DNA of 10,146 nucleotides from Solirubrobacterales bacterium 70-9 (GTDB lineage: Bacteria > Actinomycetota > Thermoleophilia > Solirubrobacterales > 70-9). The position numbers were made by a program, and so were the translations under genes. Positions within the stretch are counted from its first letter, which is position 1. Each line of letters starts with the position of its first letter. Location: assembly GCA_001898095.1 (NCBI GenBank), contig MKSH01000160.1:1-10146 (forward strand), written 5' to 3'. The notes under the pieces are model-generated. The model saw only the letters and a program-made list of their open reading frames with translations. It had not been told where the DNA came from and made no database searches. Positions 6,659 through 10,146 of the stretch are shown here, piece after piece.

Positions 6659-7963
6659 GTGGCGCTCGCACAGACTGATAACCGGGCTCAGGCCGCAACC
6701 GCGACGCCCGCGACGGCCGATACCGCGCTCTGGCACTCGCAGGCGTTCATGCCGCGGGTCCGCTCGCACGAGCGCGTGATCGTCAAGGGCGAGGGCGCCT
6801 ACGTATGGGACGAGCAGGGCAATCGCCTGCTCGACGGTCCCGCCGCGCTTTGGTACTGCAACGTCGGCCACGGCCGGGCGGAGCTCGCCCAGGTCGCGGC
6901 AGCGCAGATGGAGCAGCTCGCCGCCTACTCCAACTTCCAGCAGATCGCGACGCGGCCGGCGATCGAGCTGGCCGAGCGGCTGGTCGAGATCGCGCCGGTC
7001 GACGACGCCAAAGTCTTCCTCGGCAGCGGCGGCTCCGACGTCGTCGACTTCGCCGCCAAGCTCGCCCGGCGGACCTGGCAGGTGCGCGGCCGGCCGGAGA
7101 AGGTGACGCTGGTCACCCGCAGGCAGTCCTACCACGGGCTGCACGGGTACGGGACCGCGATCGCCGGGCTGGAGCCGAACCGGCTCGGGTTCGGGCCGCT
7201 GCTCGACGACACGGCGCGGGTCGCGAACACCGACGCCGAGGCGCTCGCGGCGCTGATCGCCGAGCGCGGCGCGGACACGATCGCCGCCTTCTACTGCGAG
7301 CCGGTGATGGGGACCGGCGGCGTGATCCTGCCGCCCGACGGCTATCTCCAGCGGGTCGAGGAGATCTGCCGCGAGAACGAGATCGTCTTCATCGTCGACG
7401 AGGTGATCACCGGGTTCGGCCGCACCGGGGCGACCTTCGCCAGCGACCGGTTCGGGATCACCCCGGACATCATGCTGATGGCCAAGGGCATCACCTCGGG
7501 GTATCTGCCACTCGGCGCGGCAGTCGTCTCGCGCGACCTCTGGGAGCCGTTCTGGGCGCCCGACTCGGAGCTGATCTTCCACCACGGGATCACCTACTCC
7601 GGCCACGCGACGGCCTGCGCGGTGGCGCTCGCCAACCTCGACATCCTCGAGCGCGAGGAGCTCGTCGCCCGGGTCGCCGAGCTCGAGCCGCTGCTCGAGG
7701 CGGCGCTGCGCCCGCTCGAATCGCACCCGCTGGTGAATGAGGTGCGGACCGGCGTCGGCCTGCTCGGCGCGGTCGAACCGGTCGAGCCCGGGCTGGGCGA
7801 CCGCATCGCGGCCGAGTGCGTCGAGCGCGGCCTCCTGATGCGGACGATCACGAACGGGGCGCTGCAGGTCTCGCCGCCTTTCGTGGTCAGCGACGGCGAC
7901 GTAGAGTTCATCGGCGTGACCTTGGCCGAAGCTCTCGACGCGGTCGCCGCCGACCGGATCTGA
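6659..7963 (+). CDS. class III (omega-type) aminotransferase
   Basis: A 434-residue PLP-dependent transaminase counted from GTG 6659. Landmarks are WHSQAF near residue 25 (the position of the WH-PF element in omega-transaminases), the PLP-phosphate region LGSGGSD (121-127), SYHG (157-160), the aspartate of FIVDEVITGFGRTG (D247), the Schiff-base lysine of MAKGITSGYLPLG (K276) and TYSGHATACA (312-321). It should move an amino group from an amine, beta-alanine-like or amino-sulfonate substrate to pyruvate or another keto acid; the exact donor cannot be read. The GGSDVVD motif replaces the commoner GGSEAND. It opens the plus-strand operon, 4 bp before the tartrate-dehydratase-like gene, and is divergent from regulator 2 with operator module B in front of it. 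It belongs to a different subgroup from the HemL-like enzyme at 253-1602, so the two probably act on different substrates. Confidence 0.92.
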   Translation: MALAQTDNRAQAATATPATADTALWHSQAFMPRVRSHERVIVKGEGAYVWDEQGNRLLDGPAALWYCNVGHGRAELAQVAAAQMEQLAAYSNFQQIATRPAIELAERLVEIAPVDDAKVFLGSGGSDVVDFAAKLARRTWQVRGRPEKVTLVTRRQSYHGLHGYGTAIAGLEPNRLGFGPLLDDTARVANTDAEALAALIAERGADTIAAFYCEPVMGTGGVILPPDGYLQRVEEICRENEIVFIVDEVITGFGRTGATFASDRFGITPDIMLMAKGITSGYLPLGAAVVSRDLWEPFWAPDSELIFHHGITYSGHATACAVALANLDILEREELVARVAELEPLLEAALRPLESHPLVNEVRTGVGLLGAVEPVEPGLGDRIAAECVERGLLMRTITNGALQVSPPFVVSDGDVEFIGVTLAEALDAVAADRI

Positions 7964-7967
7964 TGCG

Positions 7968-9131
7968 ATGCGCATAGCGGAGGTCCGCGAGCGGGCCGTC
8001 CCGATCTCCTCGCAGATCGCCAACGCCTACATCGACTTCAGCAAGATGACCGCCTCGGTCGTCGCGATCGAGACCGACGTGGTGCGCGACGGGCGGCCGG
8101 TGACCGGGTACGGCTTCAACTCCAACGGACGCTACGCGCAGAGCGGTCTGCTGCGCGAACGGTTCATCCCGCGGCTGCTCGAGGCGGAGCCGGAGGAGCT
8201 GGTCGACGAGAGCGGCGAGAACCTCGACCCGGAGCGGGTCTGGGCGGTGCTGATGCGCAACGAGAAGCCGGGCGGCCACGGCGAGCGCTCGGTCGCGGTC
8301 GGCGTGCTCGACATGGCGGTCTGGGACCTGGTGGCGAAGCTCGCCGAGGTGCCGCTGCACCGGCTCTTGGCGGAGCGCTTCGGCGACGGCGAGCCCGACC
8401 CGACCGTCTCGGTCTACGCGGCGGGCGGCTACTACCACCCGGGCAAGGACGAGGCGGGGCTGGTGGCGGAGTTCGAGGGCTACCTGGCGCTCGGCTACAC
8501 GAGCGTGAAGATGAAGGTCGGCGGCCTGCCGCCGGCCGATGACCTGCGCCGGATCGAGGCGGCGTTGGGGCTGCTCGACGGCGAGGGGGCGCGGCTGGCG
8601 GTCGACGCCAACGGGCGCTTCGACCTGGCGCGGGCGATCGAGTTCGGCGAGGCGATCGAGCCCTACGGGCTGCGCTGGTACGAGGAGGCGGGCGACCCGC
8701 TCGACTACCAGCTGAACGCCTGGCTGGCGGAGAGCTACCCGCTCTGCCTGGCCACGGGTGAGAATCTGTTCTCGATGCAGGATGCCCGCAACCTGGTCCG
8801 CTTCGGCGGCGTCCGTCCCGGCCTCGACGTGCTGCAGATGGACCCGGCGCTGAGCTACGGGTTGACCGAGTACCTGCGCACGCTGGAGGCGATCGAGGCG
8901 GAGGGCTTCAGCCGCCGCTCGGTGGTGCCGCACGGCGGCCACCAGTTCGGCCTCGCGATCGCCGCGGGCCTCGGCCTCGGCGGCAACGAGTCCTACCCGG
9001 GGATCTTCCAGCCCTTCGGCGGCTTCGCCGACGGCATCGCGGTGGAGGACGGCGAGGTCGCCCTGCCCGAGGTACCGGGCGTGGGCTTCGAGGCGAAGTC
9101 GGACCTCTTCAAGGTGATGGAGACGATCTGA
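7968..9131 (+). CDS. tarD: D(-)-tartrate dehydratase-like enzyme, enolase superfamily
   Basis: A 387-residue enolase-superfamily protein of the mandelate racemase group. It keeps the KMK pair (K181, K183) on the second barrel strand, metal ligands D213 (VDANGRF), E239 (WYEE) and E265 (TGEN), and the catalytic histidine H322 (PHGGHQ). Long identical stretches such as NAYIDF, GYGFNSNGRY, EKPGGHGERSVAVG, VYAAGGYY and GLGLGGNESYP match, from memory, the characterised Bradyrhizobium D-tartrate dehydratase, which is about the same length and makes oxaloacetate by dehydration. The enzyme is cytoplasmic and Mg-dependent. The start ATG 7968 is 4 bp after the aminotransferase stop; the next gene begins 1 bp after its own stop. 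The transaminase neighbour and lack of a recognisable tartrate transporter leave open that the physiological substrate is a related hydroxy or amino-hydroxy acid. Confidence 0.88.
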   Translation: MRIAEVRERAVPISSQIANAYIDFSKMTASVVAIETDVVRDGRPVTGYGFNSNGRYAQSGLLRERFIPRLLEAEPEELVDESGENLDPERVWAVLMRNEKPGGHGERSVAVGVLDMAVWDLVAKLAEVPLHRLLAERFGDGEPDPTVSVYAAGGYYHPGKDEAGLVAEFEGYLALGYTSVKMKVGGLPPADDLRRIEAALGLLDGEGARLAVDANGRFDLARAIEFGEAIEPYGLRWYEEAGDPLDYQLNAWLAESYPLCLATGENLFSMQDARNLVRFGGVRPGLDVLQMDPALSYGLTEYLRTLEAIEAEGFSRRSVVPHGGHQFGLAIAAGLGLGGNESYPGIFQPFGGFADGIAVEDGEVALPEVPGVGFEAKSDLFKVMETI

Positions 9132-9132
9132 G

Positions 9133-9885
9133 GTGCGCGGCCTCGGCGGAGCAGTGGTCGTCGTCACCGGCGCGAGCAGCGGCATCGGCGCCGAGGTGGC
9201 GCGGCGGCTCGACCAGGAGGGCGCGGCGCTGGTCCTCTGCGGACGCTCGGAGGAGCGCCTCCAGCGCGTGTGCGGCGAGCTGACCGGGGATCACGTGGCG
9301 GTCGCCGGCGACCTCACCGCGACGGGCGAGGCCGACCGCGTCGTCACCACGGCTCTCGAGTGGCGCGGGCGCCTGAACGGCCTCGTCAACAACGCCGCCC
9401 TCGACCACGTGGCGCCATTGCTGGAGACCACCGACGCCGAAATGCGCGAGGTCTTCGAGGTGAACGTCTTCGCCGCTGCCCGCATGCTCCAGCGCGGCGC
9501 CGCGGCGATGTCGGAGAGCGGCGGCTCGATCGTCAACGTCACCTCCCGTCTGGCGACGATCGGCGTACCGATGATGGCCTTCTACGGCGCGGCCAAGGGA
9601 GCGGTGGCGGCGCTCACCCGCGGCGCCGCCATCGAGCTGGCCCCCCAAGGCATCCGCGTGAACTCGGTGGCCCCCGGCATGACCAGGACCCCCCTCTACG
9701 ACGAGTGGCTCGCAAGCCTCCCCGATCCGGCCGCATCCGAAGCCGAGGTGGCGGCGAAGATCCCGTTGGGCGAGATCGCCGACTCCGGCGACGTGGCGGC
9801 AGCGATCGCCTTCCTCCTCTCGGAAGACTCGAAGCACATCACCGGCGCCAACCTGCCGGTAGACGGCGGCTACACCGCCGCCTGA
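9133..9885 (+). CDS. short-chain dehydrogenase/reductase (SDR)
   Basis: A 250-residue classical SDR, the usual length. It shows the Rossmann cofactor motif TGASSGIG (12-19), the NNA motif (86-88), N111, and the catalytic S138, Y151 and K155 in YGAAK. The C-terminal part is typical of FabG-like members (VNSVAPGMTRTP, 176-187; ITGANLPVDGGY, 236-247). GR at 37-38 after the second strand (CGRSEER) hints at NADP(H) rather than NAD(H), which is only weak evidence. The start is GTG 9133, 1 bp after the tarD-like stop, with GGAG about 10 bp upstream, so it is probably translated by coupled ribosomes as the last gene of the operon. It may oxidise or reduce a hydroxy/keto intermediate of the same pathway; its substrate cannot be deduced. 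It is followed by repeat and hairpin DNA. Confidence 0.92.
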   Translation: MRGLGGAVVVVTGASSGIGAEVARRLDQEGAALVLCGRSEERLQRVCGELTGDHVAVAGDLTATGEADRVVTTALEWRGRLNGLVNNAALDHVAPLLETTDAEMREVFEVNVFAAARMLQRGAAAMSESGGSIVNVTSRLATIGVPMMAFYGAAKGAVAALTRGAAIELAPQGIRVNSVAPGMTRTPLYDEWLASLPDPAASEAEVAAKIPLGEIADSGDVAAAIAFLLSEDSKHITGANLPVDGGYTAA

Positions 9886-9890
9886 GCGTC

Positions 9891-9981
9891 GCGGCGGGGG
9901 ACGGCGGGTTCGCGGCGCCGGCGGCGGGGGACGGCGCAGTTCGGGGCGCCCGCAGCCGGGGACGGTCCCGTCCTGGGCGTC
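9891..9981 (+). repeat. three degenerate ~30-bp direct repeats
   Basis: Units at about 9891-9920, 9921-9950 and 9952-9981 share GCGGC-GGGGACGG at their start; GGGGACGG recurs at 9897, 9927 and 9958. Units 1 and 2 are nearly identical through their first 16 bases and both end in GGCGCC. Unit 3 matches unit 2 at 22 of 30 positions. They begin right after the SDR stop. There is no coding potential I would defend. Confidence 0.6.
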
Positions 9982-10028
9982 TCGCGGCGGCCCGGGCAGG
10001 CTGTGGCCGCCACGAGACGCCCAGGACG
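9969..10028. terminator. long hairpin downstream of the SDR gene
   Basis: A perfect 16-bp inverted repeat (9969-9984 with 10013-10028, CGTCCTGGGCGTCTCG) encloses, after one mismatch, a further 7-bp pairing GGCGGCC/GGCCGCC (9986-9992 with 10005-10011) and a 12-nt loop. There is no T-run after either side, so it is not a textbook intrinsic terminator. It could still stop or stabilise the plus-strand transcript. An overlapping small palindrome GGGAC-G-GTCCC (9959-9969) offers an alternative fold. Confidence 0.6.
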
Positions 10029-10081
10029 CGAGGCTTCCGGGGGGAAGTGCGCGGGTTTCGGCGCAGGTCGGGGGACGCGGT

Positions 10082-10115
10082 CGGCCTTTTCCGGGCCGGG
10101 GGGCGGAAAAAGCCG
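10082..10115. terminator. second hairpin with A/T run in the stem
   Basis: CGGCCTTTTCCG (10082-10093) can pair with CGGAAAAAGCCG (10104-10115) at 11 of 12 positions around a 9-nt G-rich loop. The A/T tract is inside the stem and no T-run follows on the plus strand. A terminator role for transcription from either side is plausible but unproven. Confidence 0.4.
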
Positions 10116-10130
10116 GTCTGAGTGAGTTGA

Positions 10131-10146
10131 CCACACCCTGGTGTGG
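10131..10146. repeat. perfect palindrome at the window edge
   Basis: CCACACC-CT-GGTGTGG has 7-bp perfect arms and a 2-bp centre, preceded by TTGA. It may extend past the window (TTGACCACACC could continue as GGTGTGGTCAA). An operator for the next gene is possible; the flank is not visible. Confidence 0.4.

Noticed and set aside
6614..8023. 469-residue minus-strand frame opposite the omega-aminotransferase
   Set aside because: Antisense shadow of a gene with full PLP-enzyme motifs; composition is biased and no motif is seen.
9891..9981. CRISPR array
   Set aside because: Units are contiguous, degenerate and only three; there are no unique spacers and no cas genes in the window.
7908..10134. 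Long minus-strand frames opposite the TarD-like and SDR genes (7908-9185 and 9109-10134)
   Set aside because: Both are Arg/Ala/His-rich shadows; the plus-strand genes carry complete active sites.

Overview
The window is high-GC bacterial DNA. It has GC-ending codons, GTG starts, tightly packed genes, a TTGACT/TAAGTT promoter placed for a leaderless transcript, and two FCD-type GntR regulators. Together these suggest an actinobacterium, possibly from a deep branch such as Thermoleophilia. That placement is inference from style and gene content only; no marker gene is present.

Two transcription units diverge from about 6539-6658. The leftward one (minus strand) runs: GntR/FCD regulator 2 (5846-6538), a 156-bp gap, GntR/FCD regulator 1 (4964-5689), an APC-family amino acid/amine permease (3320-4954), a metallophosphoesterase (2379-3323), a nucleotidyltransferase-fold protein (1605-2363), a HemL-like class III aminotransferase (253-1602) and a RedY/HapK-like small protein that leaves the window (1-260). 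From regulator 1 onward, consecutive genes overlap by 4 or 8 bp or are separated by 2-15 bp, so they look like one operon. The rightward unit (plus strand) has a second class III (omega-type) aminotransferase (6659-7963), a close relative of D(-)-tartrate dehydratase of the enolase superfamily (7968-9131) and a short-chain dehydrogenase (9133-9885), spaced by 1-4 bp.

Ahead of each regulator gene is the same sequence module. It consists of a TTGT-NNN-ACAA-type GntR operator inside a conserved AAATTGTTCA block, followed 18 bp later by CATAT(C/T). The copy at 6599-6631 lies between the two divergent units, so one or both regulators probably control both, plausibly in response to the imported substrate.

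The simplest reading is an inducible uptake and breakdown system for a nitrogen-containing compound. The permease imports it, one or both PLP transaminases remove amino groups, and the tartrate-dehydratase-like enzyme and the dehydrogenase process a hydroxy-acid intermediate. The roles of the nucleotidyltransferase-like protein, the phosphoesterase and the HapK-like protein are not obvious, and this gene combination is the most novel aspect of the window.

The right end (9886-10146) has no supported gene. It holds three degenerate 30-bp direct repeats, a long 16+7-bp hairpin, a second hairpin with A/T-rich stem and a perfect 7-2-7 palindrome at the very edge. It probably serves as the transcriptional end of the plus-strand unit and may contain REP-like repeat material.
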